Source: an uncultured Eubacteriales bacterium (GTDB lineage Bacteria > Bacillota > Clostridia > Lachnospirales > Lachnospiraceae). Taken from it: DNA of 64,000 bases. The translations under genes were made by a program, and so were the position numbers. The stretch covers positions 61,935 through 125,934 of the forward strand of contig CASFID010000067.1 of the NCBI GenBank assembly GCA_949294665.1. The letters run 5' to 3'. Of this stretch, positions 1 through 9,206 are shown piece by piece (the first letter of the stretch is position 1; every line of letters begins with the position of its first letter). The notes under the pieces are model-generated. The model did not search any database. It was not told where the DNA came from and saw only the letters and a program-made list of their open reading frames with translations.

Positions 1-1
1 T

Positions 2-163
2 GCCCCGGCTAACCTTGAGACAGGTCTTATGGGCTGGCAGGTGGCGGCCATTGTGATCGACGTAGTTCTGGCAGCGGTCATCATCGTACTTGAGGTTGTG
101 GCGGTCAACAAGTTTCGCAGGAGAAATGCAGAAACCGTCAAAACTGAGGTTGAAGAAAAATAG
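2..163 (+). CDS. C-terminal end of an unidentified membrane-anchored protein (partial)
   Basis: The reading frame is open from the window edge and ends at TAG 161-163, giving the last 53 residues of a protein. They form one hydrophobic helix (about 20 residues, rich in V, I, A and L) followed by a basic stretch (KFRRR) and a short acidic tail. This is a C-terminal membrane anchor or last transmembrane segment with a cytoplasmic tail. GH3 glycosidases of related clostridia can end this way, and a GH3 gene lies downstream, but nothing in the visible part proves that identity. The 90 bp that follow carry a weak GCCGGC inverted repeat. Confidence 0.5.
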   Translation, partial: APANLETGLMGWQVAAIVIDVVLAAVIIVLEVVAVNKFRRRNAETVKTEVEEK

Positions 164-192
164 CAGAAAGAAGCAATAATGCGTGGAACGGA

Positions 193-230
193 AAGCCGGC
201 GCGGTCTACTTAAGCCGGCCGGTTTTCCTT
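193..230 (+). terminator. Weak hairpin after the partial gene
   Basis: Two copies of the self-complementary GCCGGC lie about 14 bases apart, and a short T-rich stretch follows. It could end the upstream transcript. The stem is short and the T-run poor, so this is tentative. Confidence 0.25.
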
Positions 231-252
231 ATAATCTGGAACGGAGGCAGCT

Positions 253-873
253 ATGAGCAATTTAAAAAGCTGGTGGATGGACAAGTGGGGCGCTTTTGAG
301 AACGGCCATCCGAAGCTGGCAAAATGGGTTTATCAGATCTTTTATTTCTTTGTATTCAGTATGGGCGTCACGATCTTCCAGTACCTTGTATTTACCCTGA
401 TGCCCCACATTCTCGGAAAAGGACTTGCGGGTACGGAATTTATGTGGCCTCAGATACACATGAATCTTTTCGGCGTGGATTTCGACTGGAGTCTGCTGGG
501 ATATGAAGTGCTGAAAGATAAGACGACGGGGGAAGTGCTGATCGGGGGAGGACTCGGGTATTTTATCAGTTATGAAGTGGGCTCTTTTCTGGCTCAGTGC
601 ATTAATTTTCCTCTGCAGAGAAATATTACTTTCAAGAGCAAAGGAAATCCGGTCTATCAGGCGATGTGGTACTTTATCGCATGGGTAGTCATCTCTCTGA
701 TCTGCAACGGATTCAATAATCTGTGGATGCCGATCGCGCAGCAGTATGTGGCTCCGGCTATTTACAACCTGCTCGTCACATTTATCACAGGCGGCGTTTC
801 CATGATCATATTCTTCTTTGTATTTAAGATCATCTTCCCGGAAGGCGAGCCGGAGAAAAAAGAAGCAAAATAA
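253..873 (+). CDS. GtrA-like family membrane protein
   Basis: A 206-residue protein with about four hydrophobic segments: near residues 25-50, around 95-120, 135-155 and 170-192. The segment QCINFPLQRNITFKSKGN matches the GtrA signature in which an N-x-x-x-x-R-x-x-T-F motif follows a helix. GtrA-family proteins are small polytopic proteins linked to transport or flipping of lipid-linked sugars in cell-surface polysaccharide synthesis. The charged C-terminus (EGEPEKKEAK) is probably cytoplasmic. A good ribosome site (ACGGAGG) precedes the ATG. The GH3 gene starts 39 bp downstream on the same strand, so the two are probably co-transcribed. The sugar carried is not known. Confidence 0.7.
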   Translation: MSNLKSWWMDKWGAFENGHPKLAKWVYQIFYFFVFSMGVTIFQYLVFTLMPHILGKGLAGTEFMWPQIHMNLFGVDFDWSLLGYEVLKDKTTGEVLIGGGLGYFISYEVGSFLAQCINFPLQRNITFKSKGNPVYQAMWYFIAWVVISLICNGFNNLWMPIAQQYVAPAIYNLLVTFITGGVSMIIFFFVFKIIFPEGEPEKKEAK

Positions 874-912
874 AAAAGAAGACAAGATAAACAGGAGAAG
901 AGGAGGAACGTT

Positions 913-3336
913 GTGAAACATAAAGACATCATTGAGAAAATGAAATTAGAAGAAAAAGCGGCTCTCCTGAGCGGAAAAGGAGAGTGGCAGACATGGGATT
1001 TTGAACGTCTGGGAGTGCCGTCGATGTACTGTTCCGACGGGCCTCACGGCATCCGTAAACAGGCAGGGACCGGGGATCATCTTGGACTGAATCCTTCGCT
1101 CCCGGCGACCTGTTTCCCTACGGCGGCCACGATCGCCAACAGCTGGGATCCAAACCTTGGCGAGGAGATCGGTCAGGCCCTGGGCGAGGAGGCGAGCGTG
1201 CAGGGCGTGAATGTCGTGCTCGGCCCGGGACTCAACATCAAGAGAAGCCCTCTGTGCGGGCGGAACTTTGAGTATTTCTCCGAAGATCCATATCTTGCGG
1301 GAAAGATGGCGGCGGGATACGTCAGAGGAATACAGAGTCAGGGCGTTTACGCCTGCCCGAAGCACTTTGCGGTGAACAGCCAGGAACTTCGCAGAATGGC
1401 GATGAACGCTGTGGTAGATGAGAGGACGCTTCGCGAGATCTATCTTACCGGTTTTGAGATTGCAGTAAAAGAAGGTGGGGCAAAAGCGATCATGACCAGC
1501 TACAATCAGGTCAACGGCACATATGCAAACGAGAATATGCACCTTCTCAAGGACATTCTGAGAGACGAGTGGGGATACGACGGAATCGTGATCACTGACT
1601 GGGGCGGTTCCAACGACCACGTAAAGGGCGTCGAGGCGGGATCAGACCTTGAGATGCCGACGCCGGGACTTGACTCGGCAAGACAGATCGTGGCAGCGGT
1701 CCGGGAAGGAAAACTCCCGGAAGCGGCTGTGGACGAATGTGTCGACCGTCTCCTGGAAGCAGTGCTTTCCCTGACAAAAGAAAGGGAGATACCTGGAGAT
1801 TTCGACAAGAAAGCACATCATGCCCTGGCGAGAAAAGCGGCCTCGGAAAGCGCGGTCCTCTTAAAGAACGAAGACGGCATTCTTCCGCTCAGATCAGGGA
1901 CGAGAGTGGCTCTGATCGGTGACTTTGCGTTTGAACCGAGATATCAGGGAGCAGGATCTTCCATGGTCAATGCGACCATGCTTGACAAGATGTCGGAGAT
2001 GATCGGAGAATACGATCTCGTGCTTGCCGGAAGTTCAAAAGGATATATCAGAACAGGAGAGGAAGACGCGGTCCTCGCAAAAGAAGCGGTGGATCTTGCA
2101 CAGTCGGCGGATGTAGTTCTGTACTGTTTCGGACTGGATGAACTGAGCGAGTCTGAAGGGATCGACCGCAGTCATATGCGCATCCCTCAGAATCAAATAT
2201 CGCTTCTGGAGGCTATGGCGAGGGTGAACAAGAATATCGTAGGGATATTAAGCGCCGGCGCGGCTATCGAGATGCCGTGGCATTACTGTCTGAAAGGTCT
2301 GCTTCACGGTTACCTGTACGGACAGGCCGGGGCAGGCGCGATGCTTGATATCCTGACCGGAAAGGTCAATCCGTCTGGAAGACTTAACGAGACATATCCC
2401 TTAAGATACGAAGATACACCTGCATTCCGGTACTTCCCAAGCGAGGAACGCAATTCCGAGTACAGGGAAGGGCTTTATGTCGGATACCGCTACTATGACA
2501 CAAGTAAAGTAAGAGTGATGTATCCTTTTGGATTTGGGTTGTCTTATACGGAATTCGACTACAGCGGACTGAAGGTCGATGACACAGGCGTTACGTTTAC
2601 CGTGAAAAATATCGGAGGGGTGGATGGAGCTGAAGTAGCGCAGCTATACGTGGGCATGAAAGATGCGAAAATATACCGCCCGGAAAAGGAACTCAAAGGT
2701 TTCGCAAAAATATTCCTGAGAGCCGGTGAGAGCACAGAGGTGAGGATCGACTTCGACGATAAGACGTTCCGCTGCTGGAATGTGCGGACGAACCGGTGGG
2801 AGATCGAGGGAGGCGTCTACCGCATCATGATCGGGGCGAGCTGTATGGATATCCGCCAGGAGACAGATGTGCAGATCAGCGGTACGACAGAAGAATTCCC
2901 GTACTACACGAACCGGATGCCCTCCTACTATTCAGGCCTGATCCAGCAGGTGGAGGACAAAGAGTTTGAGGAACTGCTCGGCACGCCGATCCCGCACAGA
3001 AAATGGAGCGGAGAGCTTACGGTCAACGATGCGATCTGCCAGATGTATTATGCGAAGAGCGCTGTCGCGCGGTTTGCGTATAAGAAACTTACAAAGATGA
3101 AAAAGAAGAGCGAGGAAGCCGGAAAGCCGGATCTGAATATTCTTTTCATCTACAACATGCCTTTCAGGGCCATCGCAAAGATGACTGGCGGGATGGTGAG
3201 CATGGAGATGGTGGAAGGGATCGTGACCATGGTGAACGGGCATCTGTTCCGGGGGCTGGGCCGGACGATAGGCGGATTCTTCCGCAACCGGAGGCTCAAT
3301 AAAAAATATATAAAAGAGATTACCGGAAACGGGTGA
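913..3336 (+). CDS. Glycoside hydrolase family 3 protein (beta-glucosidase-like)
   Basis: An 807-residue GH3 enzyme that hydrolyses terminal beta-linked sugars. The N-terminal barrel carries the KHFAVNSQE segment and the nucleophile motif GIVITDWGG, with the nucleophile Asp at about residue 229. A GH3 C-terminal sandwich domain follows, then a fibronectin III-like domain beginning near VTFTVKNIGGVDGAEVAQLY. The start is GTG, preceded at short distance by AGAGGAGG. There is no signal peptide, so it is probably cytoplasmic. About 120 residues lie beyond the FnIII-like domain, basic and weakly hydrophobic (MTGGMVSMEMVEGIVTMVNG). This extension is unlike classical GH3 enzymes. The exact sugar specificity cannot be read from the sequence. 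Confidence 0.9.
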   Translation: MKHKDIIEKMKLEEKAALLSGKGEWQTWDFERLGVPSMYCSDGPHGIRKQAGTGDHLGLNPSLPATCFPTAATIANSWDPNLGEEIGQALGEEASVQGVNVVLGPGLNIKRSPLCGRNFEYFSEDPYLAGKMAAGYVRGIQSQGVYACPKHFAVNSQELRRMAMNAVVDERTLREIYLTGFEIAVKEGGAKAIMTSYNQVNGTYANENMHLLKDILRDEWGYDGIVITDWGGSNDHVKGVEAGSDLEMPTPGLDSARQIVAAVREGKLPEAAVDECVDRLLEAVLSLTKEREIPGDFDKKAHHALARKAASESAVLLKNEDGILPLRSGTRVALIGDFAFEPRYQGAGSSMVNATMLDKMSEMIGEYDLVLAGSSKGYIRTGEEDAVLAKEAVDLAQSADVVLYCFGLDELSESEGIDRSHMRIPQNQISLLEAMARVNKNIVGILSAGAAIEMPWHYCLKGLLHGYLYGQAGAGAMLDILTGKVNPSGRLNETYPLRYEDTPAFRYFPSEERNSEYREGLYVGYRYYDTSKVRVMYPFGFGLSYTEFDYSGLKVDDTGVTFTVKNIGGVDGAEVAQLYVGMKDAKIYRPEKELKGFAKIFLRAGESTEVRIDFDDKTFRCWNVRTNRWEIEGGVYRIMIGASCMDIRQETDVQISGTTEEFPYYTNRMPSYYSGLIQQVEDKEFEELLGTPIPHRKWSGELTVNDAICQMYYAKSAVARFAYKKLTKMKKKSEEAGKPDLNILFIYNMPFRAIAKMTGGMVSMEMVEGIVTMVNGHLFRGLGRTIGGFFRNRRLNKKYIKEITGNG

Positions 3337-3362
3337 TGGCCGCCGACCGGCCGACCATACTG

Positions 3363-4220
3363 TTAAGAGAGGGGTGCGCTTAAGTATTTCTTAGGCGTTA
3401 CCCCTTTATATTTTTTAAATGTTTTGATAAAGTAGCTTTCATCGTTGAATCCGCAGCTCATCCCGATCTCCGAGATGGGATCGTTTGAAGTGGCAAGCTT
3501 AAAACATGCCTGCTCAATCCGGTAATAATTCAGATAGTCGATAGGCGTGCGGTGCGTCATCTCTTTGAAGTAGCGACAGAAATACTTGGAGTTCATCCCC
3601 GCAGCCCGCGCAAGATCTTCCAGAGTGATGCATTCGTCGTAGTGTTCTTCGATAGTGGATATGACATTTTTCAGATGTTCGATCCTGCGCCCGTCCTTGA
3701 CGGAAATACTCTGCGTCTTTCGATAGTAACCGTGTTCCAGTATGTAACCGAAAAATTCATAGAAGGCTCCGATGACTGTCAGCTCATGTCCCTCCTCGCG
3801 CAGCTTCATGTGCTCAAACATGCGGTCCGTGATGTGCGAAAGCTCTTTGTCGCACGGTGAAAAATGGTCGGTGATCTCGATCGAGTCGCTGCTGATCTTC
3901 TTGAGCAGGCGTTCGCCTGCGAGACTCGAAGTCATAAGCGAATCCAGGTTGAATACGATACATTCATAAAGACAGTTGTCGGGGATGCCCCCGTGGAGCA
4001 GCCCTCCTTTGACAAAGATCACGTCACCGGCTCTGGCGGTGAATTCCCTGTCTCCTACCGTGAGCAGCAGCTCGCCTTTGAGTATCCGCATGATCTCATA
4101 TTCAATATGCCAGTGATAGGACATCTCATATCTTGGATGCGACGGTCCTACATGATAGAATTCCATTGGGAAATCGAAAGTTCCGTGTTCCTTTGTCTCC
4201 CTGTATTTGATATATTTCAC
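3363..4220 (-). CDS. AraC family transcriptional regulator
   Basis: A two-domain regulator of 285 residues. The N-terminal cupin-like sugar-binding half contains the pattern HWHIEYEIMRILKGE. The C-terminal half carries two AraC helix-turn-helix motifs, with LARAAGMNSKYFCRYFKEMT in the first and GFNDESYFIKTFKKYKGVTPKKY in the second. The GTG start at 4220 is chosen because AAAGGAG lies 8 bases upstream. Longer in-frame starts have no comparable site. It diverges from fucI across an AT-rich gap of about 210 bp that holds the fucI promoter, so it is the likely activator of fucI or of the neighbouring sugar genes. The inducer is inferred to be L-fucose or a related sugar. Confidence 0.88.
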   Translation of the reverse strand: MKYIKYRETKEHGTFDFPMEFYHVGPSHPRYEMSYHWHIEYEIMRILKGELLLTVGDREFTARAGDVIFVKGGLLHGGIPDNCLYECIVFNLDSLMTSSLAGERLLKKISSDSIEITDHFSPCDKELSHITDRMFEHMKLREEGHELTVIGAFYEFFGYILEHGYYRKTQSISVKDGRRIEHLKNVISTIEEHYDECITLEDLARAAGMNSKYFCRYFKEMTHRTPIDYLNYYRIEQACFKLATSNDPISEIGMSCGFNDESYFIKTFKKYKGVTPKKYLSAPLS

Positions 4221-4352
4221 AGCATGCTCTCCTTTGCGTTTTCTCATGTCCATGCGCCGGATCGAATCCGGTGCGTCGCCCGCGGATGTCCGCGCATGTT
4301 CTGGTTATGTACAAAAAGTGAATATCTTTATATTATTATTCTATTATAGCAC

Positions 4353-4381
4353 GAGACAAATAAAAAAAATAGTATTATAAT
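4353..4381 (+). promoter_or_regulatory. Sigma-A promoter of fucI
   Basis: A perfect TATAAT -10 box at 4376-4381 lies 17 bases after a partial -35 box, GAGACA, at 4353-4358. The weak -35 fits a promoter that needs an activator, in line with the divergent AraC gene. Spacing to the fucI start is about 50 bases. Confidence 0.55.
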
Positions 4382-4429
4382 GGTAGACAGGAACGAGCTA
4401 AAGAGCCAAAGAATAGGAGGAATGTTACT

Positions 4430-6235
4430 ATGGCAGAAAGCAGATATGTAGGTTCTTACCCCGTGATCGGCATCAGACCTACAATTGACGGAAGAAAAGG
4501 CGCTCTTGACGTAAGAGGATCTCTGGAAGATCAGACAATGGCTATGGCAAAAAATGCTGCAAAACTGTTTGAGGAAAACTTAAGATATTCAAACGGAGAG
4601 CCTGTGAAGGTTGTTATCGCTGATTCAACGATCGGACGTGTCGGCGAGAGCGCTGCGTGTGCGGACAAGTTCAGGAAAGAAGGCGTTGATATCACGCTGA
4701 CAGTTACACCGTGCTGGTGCTACGGATCCGAGACAATGGATATGGATCCGCAGACGATCAAGGCTGTATGGGGCCTGAACGCTACAGAGAGACCGGGCGC
4801 TGTTTATCTTGCGTCAGTTCTTGCTACACATGCACAGAAAGGGCTTCCGGCATTCGGGATCTACGGACACGATGTTCAGGACGCAGACGATATGACGATT
4901 CCGGAAGACGTAAAAGAGAAACTGTTAAGATTCGGACGCGCTGCGGTTGCGGCTGCTTCCATGAGAGGAAAATCATGGCTGCAGATCGGTTCTGTTACAA
5001 TGGGTATCGGCGGCTCTATCATCGATCAGGACTTCATTGAGTCCTATCTTGGCATGCGTGTTGAGTCTGTCGATGAGGTTGAGATCATCCGTCGTATGAC
5101 AGAAGGCATCTACGACGAGGTCGAGTATCAGAAAGCTCTTACATGGGCAAAAGAGAAATGCCACATCGGATTCGACAAGAATCCGCCGGAGCTGCAGAAG
5201 TCTGACGAAGAGAAAGAAAAACAGTTCGAGTTCGTCGTTAAGATGGCGGTTATCATCAAAGATCTGATGCAGGGAAACAAGAACTTCCCGGAGAAATTCT
5301 CAGAGGAAGCCATCGGACACAATGCCATCGCGGCAGGATTCCAGGGCCAGAGACAGTGGACGGACTTCTATCCGAACGGCGATTTCGCAGAGGCTATGCT
5401 CAACACGTCCTTTGACTGGGACGGAGCGCGTGAGCCGTACATCCTCGCTACAGAGAACGATGTGCTCAACGGACTCGGAATGCTGTTCATGAAACTGCTC
5501 ACAAACCGTGCGCAGATGTTTGCAGATGTTCGTACATACTGGAGCCCGGACGCTGTCAAGAGAGTGACCGGATATGATCTCGAGGGCGTTGCGAAAGAGA
5601 ACGGCGGTATCATCCACCTGATCAACTCCGGCGCATGCTGCCTGGATGCGTGCGGCGCTGCGAAAGATGAGAACGGCAACGGCGTTATGAAAGAATGGTG
5701 GAATGTAACAGAAGAAGACCAGCAGGCGATCATGGACGCTACGACATGGAATATGGCAGATATGGGATACTTCCGCGGCGGCGGATATTCAAGCCGTTTC
5801 GAGACAAAAGTACAGATGCCGGCTACAATGATCCGTCTGAACCTTGTAAAAGGCCTTGGACCGATGCTTCAGATCGCAGAGGGCTGGACAGTAGCTCTTC
5901 CGGAAGATGTATCCGATACTCTGTGGAAACGTACAGACTACACATGGCCGTGTACATGGTTCGCTCCGAGATGCGATGGCAAAGAAGGACCGTTCAAGTC
6001 AGCTTATGACGTGATGAATAACTGGGGCGCTAACCACGGAGCTATTTCCTACGGACATATCGGAGCAGACCTGATCACGTTTGCTTCCATGCTTCGTATT
6101 CCAATCGCCCTGCATAACGTACCGGAAGATAAGATCTTCCGTCCGGCTGCATGGAATGCGTTCGGTATGGACAAAGAGGGCGCTGACTACAGAGCATGCG
6201 CAAACTACGGTGCACTTTATAAACCATACAAATAA
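4430..6235 (+). CDS. fucI: L-fucose isomerase
   Basis: A 601-residue cytoplasmic isomerase that converts L-fucose to L-fuculose (the family also takes D-arabinose). Length and motifs match FucI (about 590 residues in E. coli). Visible motifs include [20 protein letters not shown] at the N-terminus, [48 protein letters not shown] and the metal-site region [15 protein letters not shown], with Asp at about 344. A clear ribosome site (AGGAGG) precedes the ATG. It heads a run of sugar genes (kinase, LacI, ABC transporter, mutarotase), and FucU at the end of the run supports fucose as substrate. Confidence 0.93.
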   Translation: MAESRYVGSYPVIGIRPTIDGRKGALDVRGSLEDQTMAMAKNAAKLFEENLRYSNGEPVKVVIADSTIGRVGESAACADKFRKEGVDITLTVTPCWCYGSETMDMDPQTIKAVWGLNATERPGAVYLASVLATHAQKGLPAFGIYGHDVQDADDMTIPEDVKEKLLRFGRAAVAAASMRGKSWLQIGSVTMGIGGSIIDQDFIESYLGMRVESVDEVEIIRRMTEGIYDEVEYQKALTWAKEKCHIGFDKNPPELQKSDEEKEKQFEFVVKMAVIIKDLMQGNKNFPEKFSEEAIGHNAIAAGFQGQRQWTDFYPNGDFAEAMLNTSFDWDGAREPYILATENDVLNGLGMLFMKLLTNRAQMFADVRTYWSPDAVKRVTGYDLEGVAKENGGIIHLINSGACCLDACGAAKDENGNGVMKEWWNVTEEDQQAIMDATTWNMADMGYFRGGGYSSRFETKVQMPATMIRLNLVKGLGPMLQIAEGWTVALPEDVSDTLWKRTDYTWPCTWFAPRCDGKEGPFKSAYDVMNNWGANHGAISYGHIGADLITFASMLRIPIALHNVPEDKIFRPAAWNAFGMDKEGADYRACANYGALYKPYK

Positions 6236-6274
6236 AGAGCCCGACTGACAGTTGTATAAAGTATGAAGAGAAAG

Positions 6275-6307
6275 GAGAGGGTTGAAAGAAGATCTTTCAG
6301 CCCTCTT
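6275..6307 (+). promoter_or_regulatory. Long RNA hairpin between fucI and the sugar kinase
   Basis: GAGGGTTGAAAG (6277-6288) pairs with CTTTCAGCCCTC (6294-6305) around a 5-base loop, with one G-U pair, and the stem can extend by a base or two. No T-run follows. The kinase ribosome site TAAGGAGG starts about 6 bases later. It may stabilise or process the mRNA, or set the isomerase-to-kinase ratio. It is not a standard terminator. Confidence 0.55.
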
Positions 6308-6323
6308 GTCTAAGGAGGACAGT

Positions 6324-7790
6324 ATGGAAAAGAAAGTATTGGCTTTTGACTTCGGCGCTTCCGGCGGCAGAGCGATGTGCGGGACTTTCGACGGGGAGAA
6401 GATCGCGATTGAGGAACTGCATCGCTTTTCCAACGATCCGGTTATTTTAAACGGTACGATGTACTGGGATGTGCTCCGTCTGTTCTTTGAGATCAAGCAG
6501 GGACTTATCAAGGCGAAGAAATGCGGAAAGATCGAGAGTATCGGTATCGATACATGGGGAGTGGATTTCGGACTGATCGACAGTGAGGGACGTCTTCTAG
6601 AGAATCCGGTACACTACCGTGACAGCAGGACAGAAGGTATGCTCGCTGAGAGTTTCAAAATGATAGACAAACAGAAATTCTATGAGATCACCGGGAATCA
6701 GTTCATGGAGATCAATACCGCATTCCAGCTTCTTTACCTGCTGAAAAACAGAAAAGAACTGCTAGACCGTGTGGATAAGATGATTCTTATGCCGGATCTG
6801 TTCAACTATTTCCTGACAGGGGAAAAGAAGGCAGAGTATTCGATCGCGTCTACGACACAGCTTCTCGATGCAAGAAAGGGACAGTGGTCGGATGAAGTGA
6901 TCGACGCCCTGAAACTTCCGAAACATATCTTCCCGGAGATCGTTCCTACAGGGACGAAAGTCGGAGAACTGACGGATGATATCTGTACGGAACTGGGACT
7001 TGACAAGATCGACGTCATGGCCGTTGCCGGACATGATACACAGAGCGCGCTTGTGGCGGTTCCCGCATCGGAGGAAGACTTCATTTTCCTGAGCTGCGGT
7101 ACGTGGTCCCTGCTTGGAACAGAACTCTCAGAGCCTATTATCAATGATAAGTCGGAGTATTATAACATCACAAATGAAGGCGGATACGGAAGAAAGATTT
7201 CTTTCCTTAAAAATATCATCGGTCTGTGGTGTATCCAGGAGAGCCGCCGTCAGTGGATCCGCGAGGGACAGGAGTACGGCTTCGGCGATCTGGAGGTCAT
7301 GGCAAAAGAAGCTCCGTCGCTCCGCTGCTTTATTGATCCGGATGCACCGGAATTTACGCCGGCAGGCGATGTGCCGAGCCGCATTCGTGAATTCTGCAGA
7401 CGGACCGGCCAGCCGGCGCCGGAGAGCATTGGCGAAGTCGTGCGCTGCATCGATGAAAGCCTTGCAATGAAATATCGTCATGCGATGGAAGAGATCAAAG
7501 ACTGTACAGGTAAAGATTACCAGACCGTCTACATGGTGGGAGGCGGAACTCAGAGCGCCCTTCTCTGCCAGTTTACTGCAAATGCCTGCGGATGCCGTGT
7601 GAGCGCGGGACCGATCGAGGCCACCGTACTTGGCAATGTTGCGCTTCAGCTCATGGCATCGGGCGATATCAAATCTCTGGACGAGGCGAGAGAGATCATA
7701 AGGCGCTCTCAGGATATCAGAATTTATGAGCCTCAGGACACAGCAGCCTGGGATGAGGCTTATGAGAGATTTAAAAAGATTCTCGTATAG
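6324..7790 (+). CDS. FGGY-family sugar kinase, rhamnulokinase type (likely fuculokinase role)
   Basis: A 488-residue carbohydrate kinase. The N-terminal phosphate-binding motif AFDFGASGGRAM, with Ala-Ser-Gly instead of the usual GTSS, is typical of RhaB. Further motifs are GIDTWGVDFGLID, MPDLFNYFLTG, AVAGHDTQSALVAVP and the C-terminal VYMVGGGTQSALLCQ. RhaB phosphorylates L-rhamnulose, but no rhamnose gene is nearby. Placed directly after fucI, it probably phosphorylates L-fuculose. The ATG at 6324 is chosen because TAAGGAGG precedes it, and an upstream in-frame ATG lies inside the hairpin described above. A matching aldolase is not in the window. Confidence 0.82.
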   Translation: MEKKVLAFDFGASGGRAMCGTFDGEKIAIEELHRFSNDPVILNGTMYWDVLRLFFEIKQGLIKAKKCGKIESIGIDTWGVDFGLIDSEGRLLENPVHYRDSRTEGMLAESFKMIDKQKFYEITGNQFMEINTAFQLLYLLKNRKELLDRVDKMILMPDLFNYFLTGEKKAEYSIASTTQLLDARKGQWSDEVIDALKLPKHIFPEIVPTGTKVGELTDDICTELGLDKIDVMAVAGHDTQSALVAVPASEEDFIFLSCGTWSLLGTELSEPIINDKSEYYNITNEGGYGRKISFLKNIIGLWCIQESRRQWIREGQEYGFGDLEVMAKEAPSLRCFIDPDAPEFTPAGDVPSRIREFCRRTGQPAPESIGEVVRCIDESLAMKYRHAMEEIKDCTGKDYQTVYMVGGGTQSALLCQFTANACGCRVSAGPIEATVLGNVALQLMASGDIKSLDEAREIIRRSQDIRIYEPQDTAAWDEAYERFKKILV

Positions 7791-7792
7791 AC

Positions 7793-7821
7793 TTGACTGT
7801 CAAAGTGCTGTGTGCTTTAAT
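7793..7821 (+). promoter_or_regulatory. Candidate promoter of the sugar-locus lacI gene
   Basis: TTGACT (7793-7798) and TTTAAT (7816-7821) are separated by 17 bases and start right after the kinase stop codon. A short TGCTGT/ACAGCA inverted repeat overlaps the -10 box. Confidence 0.4.
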
Positions 7822-7886
7822 TAAAACAGCATTTGCATTGGACAGAATGCATAAAACGGTTTGCCAGCTCCCTGAAAGGAGTAAAA

Positions 7887-8885
7887 ATGGCTGCAACGAT
7901 CCGCGATATCAGGGACAGGACCGGTCTGTCCCTGGCGACGATCTCGAAGTATTTAAACGGGGGGAATGTCCTTCCGAAAAACCGGAAACTGATAGAAGAA
8001 GCGATCGAGGAGCTTCACTATGAGGTAAATGAACTGGCAAGAGGGCTTGTCACAAATCGGACGAAGACGATCGGCGTTCTTGTCTACGACATACAGTGTG
8101 TATTTGTGGGAAATATGCTCCATTATCTGGGGCAGGCCCTTCACAAGGACGGATACGGGCTGCTGATCTGTGATTCCTGCAACGACGCTGAGATAGAGGC
8201 GCGGAACCTTCAGTTTCTGCTGAGCCGGAAAGTGGATGGCATCCTGGTGTTTGCGGTCAGTCTCAAAGGTTCGTTCCTCGACGCGGCGAAGAAAGCAGAA
8301 GTGCCGGTGGTGCTCCTCGACCGGGCTTTCCGCAACGAGGAGTTTGACTGTATTGAGATTGATAACAGGACGGCAATGCTCCGGGCTGCGAATAAGCTGA
8401 TTGAGCGCGGCCACCGTCGGATCGCGGTGGTTGCATCGGATATCGAGTATACCGGAATGGAGCGCATGAAAGGGTTCGAGGATGCGCTTGCGGATGCCGG
8501 GATCACAGTCCCGTCTGCTTACCGTGTGTGTGGGAGGCATTCTTTTGAACTGGGGTATCAGGGTGTGAGAGATCTCCTGAGACTTCCGGAACCGCCCAGC
8601 GCGGTGATCCTCAGCAATTATGATACAACGCTGGGAGGGATCATGGCTGTGAATGAATCGCGGTTTAACTGCCCGGGAGATATTTCAATCATTGGTTTTG
8701 ACGGTCTGCTCATGACTAAAGTCATACGCCCGCGGCTCTGGATCGTCGTACAGCCCATGGAAGGGATGGCGAAAAGTGCGGTTGAACTGCTCCTGAAACG
8801 TATCTCCCATGAAGAGAACGGAAGCCCTTTGAGGATAAGTTTCAGCGCCGGGATAAGAGAAGGCGATTCGATTCGTAATCTTTAG
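7887..8885 (+). CDS. LacI family transcriptional regulator of the sugar locus
   Basis: A 332-residue repressor-type regulator. The N-terminal helix-turn-helix is TIRDIRDRTGLSLATISKYL, followed by a hinge (ARGLVTNRTKTIGVLVYDIQ) and a periplasmic-binding-protein-like effector domain with FDGLLMTKVIRPRL near the C-terminus. The ATG at 7887 follows AAAGGAG at good spacing, and longer reading frames upstream lack a site. The next transcription unit is the sugar ABC transporter, whose promoter is bracketed by two copies of an AGCGAACCGTT element. That element is the probable operator of this protein, and the effector is probably the transported sugar or its phosphate. Confidence 0.87.
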   Translation: MAATIRDIRDRTGLSLATISKYLNGGNVLPKNRKLIEEAIEELHYEVNELARGLVTNRTKTIGVLVYDIQCVFVGNMLHYLGQALHKDGYGLLICDSCNDAEIEARNLQFLLSRKVDGILVFAVSLKGSFLDAAKKAEVPVVLLDRAFRNEEFDCIEIDNRTAMLRAANKLIERGHRRIAVVASDIEYTGMERMKGFEDALADAGITVPSAYRVCGRHSFELGYQGVRDLLRLPEPPSAVILSNYDTTLGGIMAVNESRFNCPGDISIIGFDGLLMTKVIRPRLWIVVQPMEGMAKSAVELLLKRISHEENGSPLRISFSAGIREGDSIRNL

Positions 8886-8962
8886 AAAAATTGGTCGATA
8901 TGTACAGAATGGTAAGAGGAAAACGTAGAAACACATCTGTTAATTTGGTGAAATTAACGAAA

Positions 8963-8978
8963 GCGAACCGTTTCGCTC
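8963..8978. promoter_or_regulatory. LacI-type operator O1 upstream of the sugar ABC promoter
   Basis: AGCGAACCGTTTCGCT is a near-palindrome with arms AGCGAA and TTCGCT, 19 bases before the -35 box. It shares the 13 bases AAAGCGAACCGTT with the second site at 9101. This form differs from the GAAAACGTTTTC sites found at 42-51 kb. Confidence 0.6.
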
Positions 8979-8997
8979 TTAAAAATGCTGTATTTAT

Positions 8998-9026
8998 TGA
9001 CAAAGAATAAAAGCGGCAGTATAATT
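8998..9026 (+). promoter_or_regulatory. Consensus sigma-A promoter of the sugar ABC operon
   Basis: TTGACA (8998-9003), a 17-base spacer and TATAAT (9021-9026) form a perfect consensus. Such a strong promoter would need tight repression, which fits the flanking operator copies. The untranslated leader is about 175 bases. Confidence 0.8.
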
Positions 9027-9100
9027 TGATTATACAGGTGGTTTTCATTTAGGATAAATGTAAAAATGCCCGAAAATGTAACCTGAATCAATATTGGGAA

Positions 9101-9118
9101 AAAGCGAACCGTTACGTG
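9101..9118. promoter_or_regulatory. Second operator copy O2, inside the leader
   Basis: AAAGCGAACCGTTACGTG repeats the left half of O1 exactly (13 bases) with a weaker right half. It lies exactly 140 bp from O1, with the promoter in between, an arrangement that would allow DNA looping by a LacI tetramer or dimer pair. Confidence 0.5.
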
Positions 9119-9206
9119 AAAAAAGTGAGGAATGGGGGAATCATTGGTCCAGTGAGGCACCATGAATCATAACAAATCATCTAAGCAAAAGATGGGAGGA
9201 AGAAAA

